Shown: piece after piece, positions 34,906 through 43,377 of the stretch
How positions within the stretch are numbered: the stretch's first letter is position 1
Layout of the letters: every line of letters begins with the position of its first letter
DNA from: an uncultured Oscillibacter sp.
GTDB taxonomy: Bacteria; Bacillota; Clostridia; Oscillospirales; Oscillospiraceae
Length of the DNA stretch: 64,000 bases
NCBI GenBank assembly: GCA_910587705.1
Contig: CAJUMX010000004.1
Span: 62,001 to 126,000 of the forward strand
Direction: 5' to 3'
Notes under the pieces: generated by a model
Seen by the model: only the letters and a program-made list of their open reading frames with translations
Database searches by the model: none
What the model was told of the DNA's origin: nothing
Program-made: the position numbers and the translations under genes

Positions 34906-36054
34906 AGCGGCTTCCCGCTTCTGGGTCCGTTGATATTGAGCCAAGCCCTCGGCTTTAATGTTTTTCGCCGCGTTGATCTCTCGGTCGTGGACCGCGCCGC
35001 ATTTCGGACAGGTCCAGAGCTTCCGCTGATAGCTGACCGCACTATCCAGAACCATCCCACAGGCGGAACAGGTCCGGCTGGTGGGCACGTAGCGGTCAAC
35101 CACAATCAGCGCCTTGCCCTGCCGCTCCATCTTGTAGCGCAGATGCTCCCGGAAAGCCCCATAGCCTTCCTTCATGGCGTTCCCATGGTTCGGCTTTTGG
35201 GACAACTCCGCCAAGTCGTCGCCCCTCACACACACGGCGTCCCAGGCGTTGGCTATCCGCCGGGATTCCTTGTGAATGTAGTCGCGCCGCTGGTTGGCGA
35301 TATGCTCGTGGAGTAGGCGGTACTTTTGGACCATCTCTTGATAATTTTTGGAGCCAGGCCGCATACGGGAAAGGCGCTGCTGGATGCTTGCCAGCTTCTC
35401 CTGGGACTGTCTGAGCCACTGGGGAGGGTCCGCCAGTTCCCCGTTGTCCGCCACATAGAAATGCCGCATGGAGTATTTCAATCCAAGGGTGGTCTCCGGT
35501 GCGGGAGTGACAGGCTCCGGCTCCTTCACGGCGTATTCATATAAAATGTAAGCGTAATATTTGCCGGACTTGGTCCGGTCCACCGTGACCCGCTTCAGTT
35601 TCCAGCCGTTCCGGGGGCGGCGGGGAAACTTTGCCTTGACAATTCCGGCCTTGGTCATGCGAAGGCCGTCTTTTGTGATGTAGATGGTAGGGCCGGAGGT
35701 AAACTCGTGGTTGCAGGCAGTGAAGGAATCCCGGTCGCTCTTTTTCCGCTTGAAGTTTGGATAGCCAAAGCACTCCGGGTGTTTGAAGAACACCCGAAAC
35801 GCCTGGGAGATCTTGTTGTGCTCCTGAATCAGCGCCTGATTGTCTACCTCGGTGAGGAACGGTGCTTCCTTTTTGTATTTGGCCGGGGTGGGGATAAAAT
35901 GGGCATCGGTTTCCACGTAAAATCTCTGCTGATCTGCCAGCATCCGATTCCAGATATAGCGGCAGCAGCCGAAGGTTTTTTCAAACAACTCCACCTGGAC
36001 CTCGTTTGGATAGAGGCGGGCTTTGATGGTAGTAAATCGTTTGATGTCTGCCAT
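34903..36054 (-). CDS. TnpB-family protein with all three RuvC catalytic residues replaced
   Basis: A 383-residue TnpB/IS605 OrfB-like protein. The wedge and helical domains are typical (FGCCRYIWNRMLADQQ, FKRKKSDRDSF) and the zinc ribbon is intact (C329, C332, C349, C352). The RuvC site is not: LGLKYS has K193 where the family has D, VCVRGDD has R277 where it has E, and HDREINAA has E359 where it has D. The protein should therefore bind guide RNA and DNA without cutting, like the TldR repressors. No TnpA is nearby. It lies directly upstream of csrA and flagellin. The ATG at 36054 follows GGAGGGG by about 5-6 bases. Confidence 0.85.
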   Translation of the reverse strand: MADIKRFTTIKARLYPNEVQVELFEKTFGCCRYIWNRMLADQQRFYVETDAHFIPTPAKYKKEAPFLTEVDNQALIQEHNKISQAFRVFFKHPECFGYPNFKRKKSDRDSFTACNHEFTSGPTIYITKDGLRMTKAGIVKAKFPRRPRNGWKLKRVTVDRTKSGKYYAYILYEYAVKEPEPVTPAPETTLGLKYSMRHFYVADNGELADPPQWLRQSQEKLASIQQRLSRMRPGSKNYQEMVQKYRLLHEHIANQRRDYIHKESRRIANAWDAVCVRGDDLAELSQKPNHGNAMKEGYGAFREHLRYKMERQGKALIVVDRYVPTSRTCSACGMVLDSAVSYQRKLWTCPKCGAVHDREINAAKNIKAEGLAQYQRTQKREAA

Positions 36055-36102
36055 ATCCACCCCTCCTCTGCACCTGCGTTCCCGGTTGAGGAGAAAGAGA
36101 TT

Positions 36103-36128
36103 GTCCGGAGTTGTGTACAACCCCGGAC
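36103..36128. repeat. 26-bp dyad, candidate serine-recombinase crossover site 1
   Basis: Two 12-bp half-sites, GTCCGGAGTTGT and ACAACCCCGGAC, match as inverted repeats at 11 of 12 positions and flank a central GT dinucleotide. This 12-2-12 layout is the standard form of serine resolvase/invertase crossover sites. It lies in the leader of the dead tnpB gene, 49 bases before its start. Confidence 0.5.
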
Positions 36129-36216
36129 AGAAAAATTTTTTTATTCAGACTATTATTTTTGGTAGAATGCCGCCGATATGTAGTATTGAAAGCGGTTGAG
36201 AAAACCGAAAGCGGCT

Positions 36217-36242
36217 GGACGGGGTTGTACGCTTCCCCGGAC
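36217..36242. repeat. 26-bp dyad, candidate serine-recombinase crossover site 2
   Basis: Half-sites GGACGGGGTTGT and GCTTCCCCGGAC flank a central AC. Its reverse complement matches site 1 at 20 of 26 positions with the same central GT; the direct alignment matches 18 of 26. It lies 8 bases beyond the recombinase stop. Both sites are followed by AG and a T-rich run, which also allows a terminator reading on the plus strand. Confidence 0.4.
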
Positions 36243-36249
36243 AGTTTTT

Positions 36250-36864
36250 TTATGTGTACTTGACTGCTGCTTCCGCTCGTAAAGCGGCATCATGGAAAGT
36301 GGATTTGGGCATTCCACAGGCATTGGCGGCTTCGCGCAGCGTCATTTGCTTTGCTCTCCACGCCTGGTGAAGCGCCGCGAAAGCCTCCGGTGGGGCCTTT
36401 GCCTTCGGTCCAAAATGAACTCCTCTGGCTTTTGCCGCCGCGATACCTTCCATTTGCCGCTGACGGATGTTCTCCCGCTCTGTCTGCGCCACATAGCTCA
36501 AAAGCTGGAGAACGATATCGGAAATGAGCGTCCCGGTTAGGTCCCGGTTCCGCCGGGTGTCCAACAGAGGCATGTCCAGCACTACGATAGCAGCTTCACG
36601 CCTTTTGGTAATAATAGACCACTGGTCCAGAATTTCCGTGTAGTTGCGCCCAAGGCGGTCAATACTTTTGACCACCAGCACGTCCTCCGGACGCAAGGTC
36701 CGCACCAACCGCCGATAACGGGGCCTTTTAAAGTCCTTACCCGACAGCTTCTCCACCACGATGTTTTCCTCTGGAACGCCAAACGCCCGCATGGCGGTCA
36801 GCTGGCGCGCTTCATTCTGATCCTGGGTGGAAACCCGGACATATCCATAGATTGTTTCTCCCAC
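36250..36864 (-). CDS. Serine recombinase (resolvase/invertase family)
   Basis: The 204-residue protein has an N-terminal catalytic domain with ETIYGYVRVSTQDQNEARQL (nucleophile serine about residue 10) and VKSIDRLGRNYTEIL (catalytic arginines). The E-helix is followed by a C-terminal helix-turn-helix (MTLREAANACGMPKSTFHDA). The size fits resolvases and invertases, not large integrases or the IS607 TnpA, which has an N-terminal MerR domain. The GTG at 36864 is preferred over the ATG at 36870, which abuts its GGAGG. Two possible crossover sites lie just beyond its 3' end. Confidence 0.87.
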   Translation of the reverse strand: MGETIYGYVRVSTQDQNEARQLTAMRAFGVPEENIVVEKLSGKDFKRPRYRRLVRTLRPEDVLVVKSIDRLGRNYTEILDQWSIITKRREAAIVVLDMPLLDTRRNRDLTGTLISDIVLQLLSYVAQTERENIRQRQMEGIAAAKARGVHFGPKAKAPPEAFAALHQAWRAKQMTLREAANACGMPKSTFHDAALRAEAAVKYT

Positions 36865-36984
36865 GCCCATCCCTCCTTGTACAAGATATTGGGCATATTT
36901 TAGCAAAAAATGGCGTGTTCGTCACATGGATATTTCGGGATGAGCCCTGCAGAAACTCGGGTAAAACTTTGCTTTGAACGATTT

Positions 36985-37590
36985 ACAGTTTTCCCGGATG
37001 ATATGGGGAGTATTCCAAACAGCTTATATCGCACGATGTCCCGGAATCCCTCCGACAGATTAGAAACTGGTTTGTTAGAGTACATTTTCGCCACAGCTCG
37101 GCAGATGAGCTGTGCGCCCAGGGTGGCGATGAAGGGATGAATCTTCGTAAAGCTACGATGGCGCCGATGTGCCTCCCACCAACGCGCCGATGCCAATTCC
37201 CAGGATCAGCGTCACAGCCGTGGGGAGCTGAGATCTGCCAGGGAACAGCCGGGTCGCCAGGTCTGCGGGCTGTACCAGTAAGGCGACCATAACTGCCACC
37301 ATACCCACCATGTAGCTAATGGACAAGTCGATGCCCTTAGGAAAAACGGCAAACATGATGCCGAAGGTCAGGATGCCGCGGATGGACTCGGTTCCAGCAG
37401 CCTCTGGATGTTCGCTGGCTGCAGGAATGCTCAGTGTCCCAGCCGGATGTAAAATAAATGTGAAAGTTCATGGCCAGGATCATGACGATTAGCACGCTCT
37501 AAATAGCGTTTTGGGAAATAAATCTACAGATATCAAATCCGGATTTTTGAATGGTTTTTACCTGCACATTTTGTTCATTCATAACCATAC
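36985..37590 (-). pseudogene. Sugar ABC transporter permease remnant (RbsC-like)
   Basis: Fragments in different frames, in the expected order, spell a ribose/galactose-type permease. A start MNEQNVQVKTIQKSGFDICR is followed by a stop, then VLIVMILAMNF. GIDLSISYMVGMVAVMVALL with LILGIGIGALVGG follows. Last comes IHPFIATLGAQLICRAVAKM with YSNKPVSNLSEGFRDIV. Several frameshifts and stops make it nonfunctional. It lies between the recombinase and the ATPase remnant. Confidence 0.7.
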
Positions 37591-37632
37591 CTCTGTCTCC
37601 TCTTGTGCCTTTCCGGTTGCGTATGTCATGAT

Positions 37633-37965
37633 CTAGTCGCTGGCAGCGTCTTTCCGTTCAATAATGCCGATCATTTCTCCCTCGCGTATTACCAGGATGC
37701 GGTCTGCCATGCCTAAAATTTCCGGCAGCTCGGAGGAGATTATGATGATTGCCCTTCCCTCGCCTGCCAGCTTGGTGATCAGCATGTAGATTTTTGCCTT
37801 CGCGCCCACGTCGATTCCTCGAGTGGGCTCATCCATAATCAAAACATCCGGATTGGTTAGCAGCCACCGCCCTACCAGCATCTTCCGCTGATTTCTTGAA
37901 AACTCCAGAAGCCACGCCGGATATTGTAGAGGCTGTCTGCTGACTAAATTGACTAAGCATACCAA
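37633..37965 (-). pseudogene. Sugar ABC transporter ATPase remnant (C-terminal half, RbsA/MglA-like)
   Basis: The surviving part reads NQRKMLVGRWLLTNPDVLIM then DEPTRGIDVGAKAKIYMLIT. This covers the end of the signature motif, Walker B and the D-loop of the second ATPase half of sugar importers. The signature that should read LSGGNQQK is degraded to FSRNQRK. The N-terminal half is missing. It is upstream of the permease remnant, the usual operon order. Confidence 0.7.
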
Positions 37966-38173
37966 CCTCTAGCAGACCTGATATCCTGCCGCCAAGCCCC
38001 TTCCATAAACCTGGGTTTCTAAGGCTTTTTGTAAAGAATACATGTCCTTGGATTCTCACCTTCAGATAAACTGATTAAAATTCCAAGAGCGTCTTTCGTT
38101 TTCAGCATTTACTTTCCACATTGGTAGCTTCCTTTATAAACAGAGAAAGATCCCGCCGCACTTCTTCGAACGT

Positions 38174-38219
38174 AAAAAGCCGATAACTCGCAGACGAAAA
38201 CTGCGGTTATCGGCTTTTT
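38174..38219. terminator. Bidirectional terminator
   Basis: AAAAAGCCGATAAC and its complement GTTATCGGCTTTTT pair, together with CGCAG/CTGCG, around a short loop. A T-run on each strand makes it a strong intrinsic terminator in both directions. It lies 54 bases after the SGNH-like gene. Confidence 0.85.
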
Positions 38220-38272
38220 CATTGAAAAGCATGGCAACCTCTGGGAAGTGTCGCTGTGCCTTCCTTTTTTGC

Positions 38273-39391
38273 CTATCTACGACCCAAAATAATATCGCGG
38301 TTTATCAGCCTTGTAAACGCTTCCGCTCCGTGCACATTTAAGTGCGTAAGATCTCTGAAAAACTCTCTTTTATCAGAAAAAGCATCAAAATAATCGTATA
38401 CTGCTATTGGTCCAATTTCCTGCTCCAGTTCGCTTAAAATTTTGTAAAACCTCTCTCTTTTAGGCTGAAAGGCCTCCTTCGAAATCCGGTTGTATCCATT
38501 CAAATAAAAAGGAGGTACCACTACGACAGGGCGCCCCCCCCCCGCTTCCATTTTCTGGTAAAACCGAATGAAAATCTCTTTGTTCTCACTCGCCGTTTCC
38601 TCATACCCTTTGAACCACATCGGGTCCAACATATACGAGCCTTCTCTCTCTCCAAACACACGGCAATTTACAGTTTTCTCCACTAAAGGAACTCGATAAA
38701 ACTCCGATACCTTTTTCCCAAGCATGCGGTAATTCTCCACGTATTCCAGCGCAATCGAAACTCTCTGATAATGATGCCAGTCATCCAGCTGCCGCAAAGC
38801 AAAGGTATGTCCCTCCGTATAGGCAGCCGCCGACAGTGACATGTCATAATCGAAATAATAATAGGGAATCACGAGCATCGTCATTCCCAGCTTCTGGGCC
38901 GGCATAATCTTTTCCATGTATTTGTACACGGAGAAATTATAGTACAAGTCCAGCCCGGGGCATGAACAGTTAAAAAATGGAGCGCTTAACTCTTTCACGC
39001 ATACCCCTTCCCGGGAATAGGACAGCCCAAACACCAGGTTCGGTTCCCCCTGATAATTCCTTCTAATGCACTCAATCAAATCAGGATATTTCTTCGCTTG
39101 ATTATTCTGCTCCAGTATCACAGGTCTTATTATTTTATCTGACGGAACGTCCAGCGCCGACAGGAACCGCCGAACCTCCGCCTGCGCGGCAGAGGAGTGC
39201 GGGGTTAGAAAAATGAAATCATACTCCTGCTCGCAGAGTTTTTCGGGAGGGAAAAACCGTTTCCCGTCGACAAAATCATAAGTATAATGTCCGTCTGAAT
39301 AGCCGATAATCTCACAATCATCATCCAAAAAGTTTGCAATGTTTCGTCTGACCACGATATTTTTTATACCGTAAATGATCACTTTTTTCAT
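38273..39391 (-). CDS. SGNH-hydrolase/DltD-like protein with N-terminal Rossmann-like domain
   Basis: The 372-residue protein starts with a short nucleotide-fold-like domain (KVIIYGIKNIVVRRNIANFL, IIGYSDG, FFPPEKL) like that of three proteins in the glycan cluster. The rest resembles DltD/SGNH esterases or acyltransferases: NLVFGLSYSREGV near the nucleophile position and the ending FFRDLTHLNVHGAEAF, which fits the D-x-x-H catalytic pair. It may acylate or deacylate a glycan. GGAGC lies about 8 bases before the ATG. It stands alone behind a terminator. Confidence 0.6.
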   Translation of the reverse strand: MKKVIIYGIKNIVVRRNIANFLDDDCEIIGYSDGHYTYDFVDGKRFFPPEKLCEQEYDFIFLTPHSSAAQAEVRRFLSALDVPSDKIIRPVILEQNNQAKKYPDLIECIRRNYQGEPNLVFGLSYSREGVCVKELSAPFFNCSCPGLDLYYNFSVYKYMEKIMPAQKLGMTMLVIPYYYFDYDMSLSAAAYTEGHTFALRQLDDWHHYQRVSIALEYVENYRMLGKKVSEFYRVPLVEKTVNCRVFGEREGSYMLDPMWFKGYEETASENKEIFIRFYQKMEAGGGRPVVVVPPFYLNGYNRISKEAFQPKRERFYKILSELEQEIGPIAVYDYFDAFSDKREFFRDLTHLNVHGAEAFTRLINRDIILGRR

Positions 39392-39509
39392 ATAAGCAGC
39401 TCCTTCTCAGAATTTTCACCTGCCGGTTCTCAAAAGATTCGAATTCCTGTTCCTCTCCGTCGCCGCTTTTGAGGAACACCGCAAAAAGGAAACTTGGATT
39501 AGCCGGCTT

Positions 39510-40148
39510 CTACTTTTGGGCCTTTGCCATATTGCAGTCCTTTGCCAGAGGGCAGCCCTCGCACTTCGGGCTCCGGGCGGTGCAGGTGTCCCGGCCAAAG
39601 AGGACCATCCGGTGACAGAAGTTATTGGACTCCTTAGGGGGCAGGACCTCCCGGAGCTGCTTTTCCACCTGGAGGGGGTCCTTGGACCCGTCGGTCATCC
39701 CCAACCGGCCGGTAATGCGGATGCAGTGAGTGTCACAGACGTAGGCGGGCTGGCCGTAAATATCACCAAGGATCAAATTTGCCGTTTTTCGGCCCACGCC
39801 AGGAAGGCTGGTCAACTCCGCCATGGTGCCAGGGACCTTTCCGCCAAACTCGCTCAGCAGCCGCTGGGCGCAGAGCACCATGTCCTTGGCCTTCCCGTTG
39901 TAAAAGCCGCAGGAGTGTATGTACTCCCCCACCTCCTTGGGGTCCGCCTCCGCGAAACTTTCCAGGGTAGGAAAGCGGACGTAGAGGGCAGGAGTCACCT
40001 GGTTCACTCTCGCATCCGTGCACTGGGCGGAAAGCCGCACGGCGAAGAGAAGCTCATAGTCCTTTTCATACTGCAAAGAGCACAGCCCTTCGGGGTAGAT
40101 GCCCTTTAAGGTCTCAATAATGCGCTTTACGGCGGCTTTCGATTTCAT
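39510..40148 (-). CDS. nth: Endonuclease III
   Basis: A 212-residue base-excision-repair glycosylase/AP lyase for oxidised pyrimidines. The helix-hairpin-helix LPGVGRKTANLILG contains the catalytic lysine and VCDTHCIRITGRLG the catalytic aspartate. The C-terminal cysteines CTARSPKCEGCPLAKDC bind a [4Fe-4S] cluster with standard spacing. The ATG at 40148 follows GGAGG by 8 bases. The length is normal for the family. Confidence 0.95.
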   Translation of the reverse strand: MKSKAAVKRIIETLKGIYPEGLCSLQYEKDYELLFAVRLSAQCTDARVNQVTPALYVRFPTLESFAEADPKEVGEYIHSCGFYNGKAKDMVLCAQRLLSEFGGKVPGTMAELTSLPGVGRKTANLILGDIYGQPAYVCDTHCIRITGRLGMTDGSKDPLQVEKQLREVLPPKESNNFCHRMVLFGRDTCTARSPKCEGCPLAKDCNMAKAQK

Positions 40149-40202
40149 AACATTCCCTCCCACGGTTTTATAAAATCTTTTATAGTATATTTTATAATTC
40201 TT

Positions 40203-41885
40203 TTATAATCCAGATCGATAAGCTTCCGCCGCATCCAGCAGCTCCCCAGCGCTGGCAAGCAAAGCATCCGTCACCTTAGCACCTCCGGTAATCCGGGCCA
40301 ACTCCGCCTTCCGGCGCTCCCGGTCCAAAAGAACTACATGGGTATAAGTCCGCCCCTTGGTCTCCCCCTTCTCCACAGAAAAGTGAACGTCCGCCATGGC
40401 AGCCAATTGGGGCAGGTGGGTAACGCAGAGAACCTGTTTCCTCCGGCTGACCTGGGCCAGCTTCTCCGCCACCTTCTGGGCCGCCCGGCCAGAGACGCCG
40501 GTATCCACCTCATCAAATACCAGCGTGCCTACAGCCTCCTGCTCCGCCAGAACGTTTTTCAAAGCCAGCATAATCCGGGCCAGCTCGCCGCCGGAGGCAA
40601 TCTTGGCAATGGGCTTCAAATCCTCCCCGGCGTTGGCGGACATCAAAAATCGAATCACGTCGCAGCCGTCGGGGCCAGGGACCTTTTCCGCAAAGTCAAT
40701 GGCAAACCGGACCCGGTTCATATCCAGGTCTTGAAGCTCCTTTTGAATACGGGCCTCCAGGGCCGCTGCCGCCTGCTTCCGGGCTTTTGTCAGGGCCGCC
40801 CCTGCCGTCTGGACAGCTTTTTCCGCCTTACCCAGCTTCTTCTCCAAAAGAATCAGCGTGTCGTCCGCTGTCTCAATGGCATCCAGCTCCGCCCGGCGCT
40901 GGTCCAGATAGGCTAGCATCTCCTCCACGGTGGCCCCGTATTTCTTCTTCAGCCGATAAAGCTGGTCCGCCCGGCTCTCCGCCGCGTCCAGCTCCTCCGG
41001 GGAGAAGTCGAAAGCCCCTCGCAGATCTCGGATGGTTTCCGCCAAATCATAGGCTTCGCTCCGCAGGGCACCCAGGCGCTTGTACGCCTCCCCCAGCTCC
41101 TCATCCAGGTTCCGCACACCGGACAGGGCCTCCTCCGCGTCCCGGAGCTGGTTCACCGCCCCGGCACTTTCGTCGTCGCCGGAGAGGCAGTAATCCGCTC
41201 CGGACAGGGCGGAAAGGTATTTTTCGCCATTGCGCAGAAGGTTCCGCCGCGCCTCCAGCTCCTCTTCCTCGCCGGGGCGGAGCTCCGCCCGCTCCAGCTC
41301 GCCAATCTGAAAACGGAGACTATCCACTCGCCGCGCCTTCTCCGCCTCGTCCATCTGGAGGGCCCTGATCTGTTCCCGGAGGTCCGAGAGGACCGTGTAA
41401 GCCTTTTGGTAGGCTCCCAAGGGCTCCTCTGTCCTGCCGAAACGGTCCAGATAGGCCCCGTGGAGCTCCTCGTCCAGGAGCTGGGTCCCATCGTGCTGGC
41501 CGTGAATGTTCAAAAGCTCCCCGCCAATTTGCCGGAGCTGGGCCACGGTGATGGGGCGGCCATTGACCCGGCAGGCGTTTTTGCCTTCGCCGGAGATTTC
41601 CCGCTGGAGAAGCAGATTCCCGTCCTCATCAGGGGCCAGCCCATTTTCCTGAAGGCCCGGCAAATCCGCCGGAACGGCGGAGAATTCCGCGCTGACAAAC
41701 GCCTTCGCAGCTCCAGTGCGGATCAAATCCCGCGAGGTCCTGCCTCCAAGAACAGCTCCCATGGCGTCGATGACAATGGACTTGCCTGCGCCGGTTTCGC
41801 CGGTGAGGGCGTTGAACCCCGGGCAGAACTGAATGTCCGCTTCCTCGATAACCGCAATATTTTCAATGTGCAGAAGCTCCAGCAT
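40203..41885 (-). CDS. recN: DNA repair protein RecN
   Basis: An SMC-like ATPase of 560 residues for double-strand-break repair. The N-terminal Walker A FNALTGETGAGKSIVIDAMG, the long central coiled coil (about 150-370) and the C-terminal signature IASGGELARIMLALK with Walker B VFDEVDTGVSGRAA are intact. The ATG at 41885 is used; GGAGG lies 11 bases upstream. It is downstream of argR in the usual firmicute dxs-tlyA-nadK-argR-recN order, with two hairpins in the gap. Confidence 0.95.
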   Translation of the reverse strand: MLELLHIENIAVIEEADIQFCPGFNALTGETGAGKSIVIDAMGAVLGGRTSRDLIRTGAAKAFVSAEFSAVPADLPGLQENGLAPDEDGNLLLQREISGEGKNACRVNGRPITVAQLRQIGGELLNIHGQHDGTQLLDEELHGAYLDRFGRTEEPLGAYQKAYTVLSDLREQIRALQMDEAEKARRVDSLRFQIGELERAELRPGEEEELEARRNLLRNGEKYLSALSGADYCLSGDDESAGAVNQLRDAEEALSGVRNLDEELGEAYKRLGALRSEAYDLAETIRDLRGAFDFSPEELDAAESRADQLYRLKKKYGATVEEMLAYLDQRRAELDAIETADDTLILLEKKLGKAEKAVQTAGAALTKARKQAAAALEARIQKELQDLDMNRVRFAIDFAEKVPGPDGCDVIRFLMSANAGEDLKPIAKIASGGELARIMLALKNVLAEQEAVGTLVFDEVDTGVSGRAAQKVAEKLAQVSRRKQVLCVTHLPQLAAMADVHFSVEKGETKGRTYTHVVLLDRERRKAELARITGGAKVTDALLASAGELLDAAEAYRSGL

Positions 41886-41969
41886 GGCGGTCCCTTCCTC
41901 CATTTTAAACTCATTTTTGTGACAACATGTGGGCCGCAAAAATTTCAATACTCCAGCCGCCTTGGGCGA

Positions 41970-42024
41970 CGCCAGTCCGCAGACTGGCGGGGAGAAATTG
42001 AAAGGGGGACAAAGCCCCCTCTTT
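41970..42024 (-). terminator. Two hairpins between argR and recN
   Basis: AAAGGGGG...CCCCCTCTTT (42001-42024) and CGCCAGTC-CGCA-GACTGGCG (41970-41989) form two adjacent stem-loops in the 167-bp gap. On the minus strand the first is followed by a short T-rich run. They may attenuate readthrough from the operon into recN. Confidence 0.5.
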
Positions 42025-42052
42025 AAGCCTAGCGTCTGTTTTCAAACAGGCT

Positions 42053-42502
42053 CTAGAGCATGTCCTTAATTTCCTGGCAAAGCAGCTCTGCCGCCTCGGT
42101 GTTCCGCATCACCAGCAAAGCCGTGTCATCCCCTGCCAGGGAACCCACGATGTCATTCATATCCATATTGTCCAGCGCGGAGCAGGCCCCGTTGGCCAGC
42201 CCCGGCATGGTTTTCACCACCACAATGTTTTGCGCGTAGTCGATGCTGACAATGCACTCCCGGAAGATGGTCCGCAGCTTCGCCGCCACATTCAGCGTCG
42301 TCCGGTTGCCGGAAACAGCGTACTTATAGACCCCTTGGCCCACCGGCTCCTTCATGAGGTGGAGCTGCTTGATGTCCCGGGAAATGGTGGCTTGGGTACA
42401 CTGGAAGCCCCGGGCTTGGAGGCGGGTCAGCAGCTGCTCCTGGGTCTCAATGTTTTCCTGTGCGATAATCTCCAGAATCATGGCCTGCCGGTCATTTTTC
42501 AT
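42053..42502 (-). CDS. argR: Arginine repressor
   Basis: A 149-residue transcription factor with an N-terminal winged helix (RQAMILEIIAQENIETQEQL, GFQCTQATISRDIKQLHL). The C-terminal oligomerisation and arginine-binding domain includes TMPGLANGACSALDNMD and the late GDDTALLVM. It represses arginine biosynthesis and activates catabolism. The start overlaps the nadK stop by four bases. The length is typical. Confidence 0.95.
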   Translation of the reverse strand: MKNDRQAMILEIIAQENIETQEQLLTRLQARGFQCTQATISRDIKQLHLMKEPVGQGVYKYAVSGNRTTLNVAAKLRTIFRECIVSIDYAQNIVVVKTMPGLANGACSALDNMDMNDIVGSLAGDDTALLVMRNTEAAELLCQEIKDML

Positions 42503-43377
42503 GTATCCATCCCTCCCGGAAGCATTTTTTGCGCGAAGATTTCACAAAAGCTCCGCTCCGTCAGCCGCACCAAGCGGGTCACATACCGAGAGCGGCGAAT
42601 CTGAATTTTGTCGTCCGCCCGCAGGGCAAAGGCCCGGCTCTCGTCCACAAAGAGGTACACCGGTTTCCGCCCGTTCCGCTCCAGCTCCACGGTCAGCGTA
42701 TGCTCCGGACTGAGAACGTAGGAGGAGAAACGCATGTTGTGAATGCAAATGGGGCAGACCACCATGGTCTGGGCCACTGGTTCTACCACCGGCCCTCCGG
42801 CGGAGAGCGAATAGGCTGTGGACCCCGTGGGCGTGGCGACAATCACGCCGTCCCCGGCGATATCCGCCAGATGCCGCCCATCGGAGGAAATCTTCAAGTG
42901 AATGACATGGGAGATGGGGCCCTCCCGGATGACGGCCTCGTTCAGTCCCAGATTCGTGTAAATCTGTCGCCCCTCCCGGAAAACGGACACGTCCAGCATC
43001 ATCCGCTGTTCCATCTCAAACTGCCAGTCCTTGAGCTTGCGGAGCTGCTCCAGTTCAGACGCCTCCAGCTCGGCGACAAACCCCAGTCCCCCCATGTTCA
43101 CGCCCAATACCGGCATCTTATGGAGGGCTGCCAGCTTAGCCAAATGCAGAATCGTCCCATCCCCGCCGAAGGTAATCAGCAGGTCCGCCCCCCGGAGCTC
43201 CTGGGGCAGGGGCAGCACATCGTAATCCGCAAAAGCTCCTTCCTTTCGGTCCCGAAAGGGAGAGCAAACCACCGTCTGGAAGCCCATGCCCCGCAGGATG
43301 GCCTCCGCCGCCCGGGTGGTTTTCATGCCCTGGTCCCGGTTGGGGTTGGGGCAGAGAATGATTTTTTTCGGGTTCAT
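42499..43377 (-). CDS. nadK: NAD kinase
   Basis: A 292-residue enzyme that makes NADP from NAD. It carries the GGDGT motif (LITFGGDGTILHLAKL, about 62-77), NMGGLGFVAE and the conserved NE-x8-S segment (GLNEAVIREGPISHVIHL), then GDGVIVATPTGSTAYSLSAG. It overlaps tlyA and argR by four bases each, so all are coupled. Confidence 0.95.
   Translation of the reverse strand: MNPKKIILCPNPNRDQGMKTTRAAEAILRGMGFQTVVCSPFRDRKEGAFADYDVLPLPQELRGADLLITFGGDGTILHLAKLAALHKMPVLGVNMGGLGFVAELEASELEQLRKLKDWQFEMEQRMMLDVSVFREGRQIYTNLGLNEAVIREGPISHVIHLKISSDGRHLADIAGDGVIVATPTGSTAYSLSAGGPVVEPVAQTMVVCPICIHNMRFSSYVLSPEHTLTVELERNGRKPVYLFVDESRAFALRADDKIQIRRSRYVTRLVRLTERSFCEIFAQKMLPGGMDT

Noticed and set aside
34903..36906. 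Ordinary active IS605 or IS607 insertion sequence
   Set aside because: No Y1 TnpA is present, the serine recombinase is the resolvase type without an N-terminal MerR domain, and the TnpB catalytic residues are missing.
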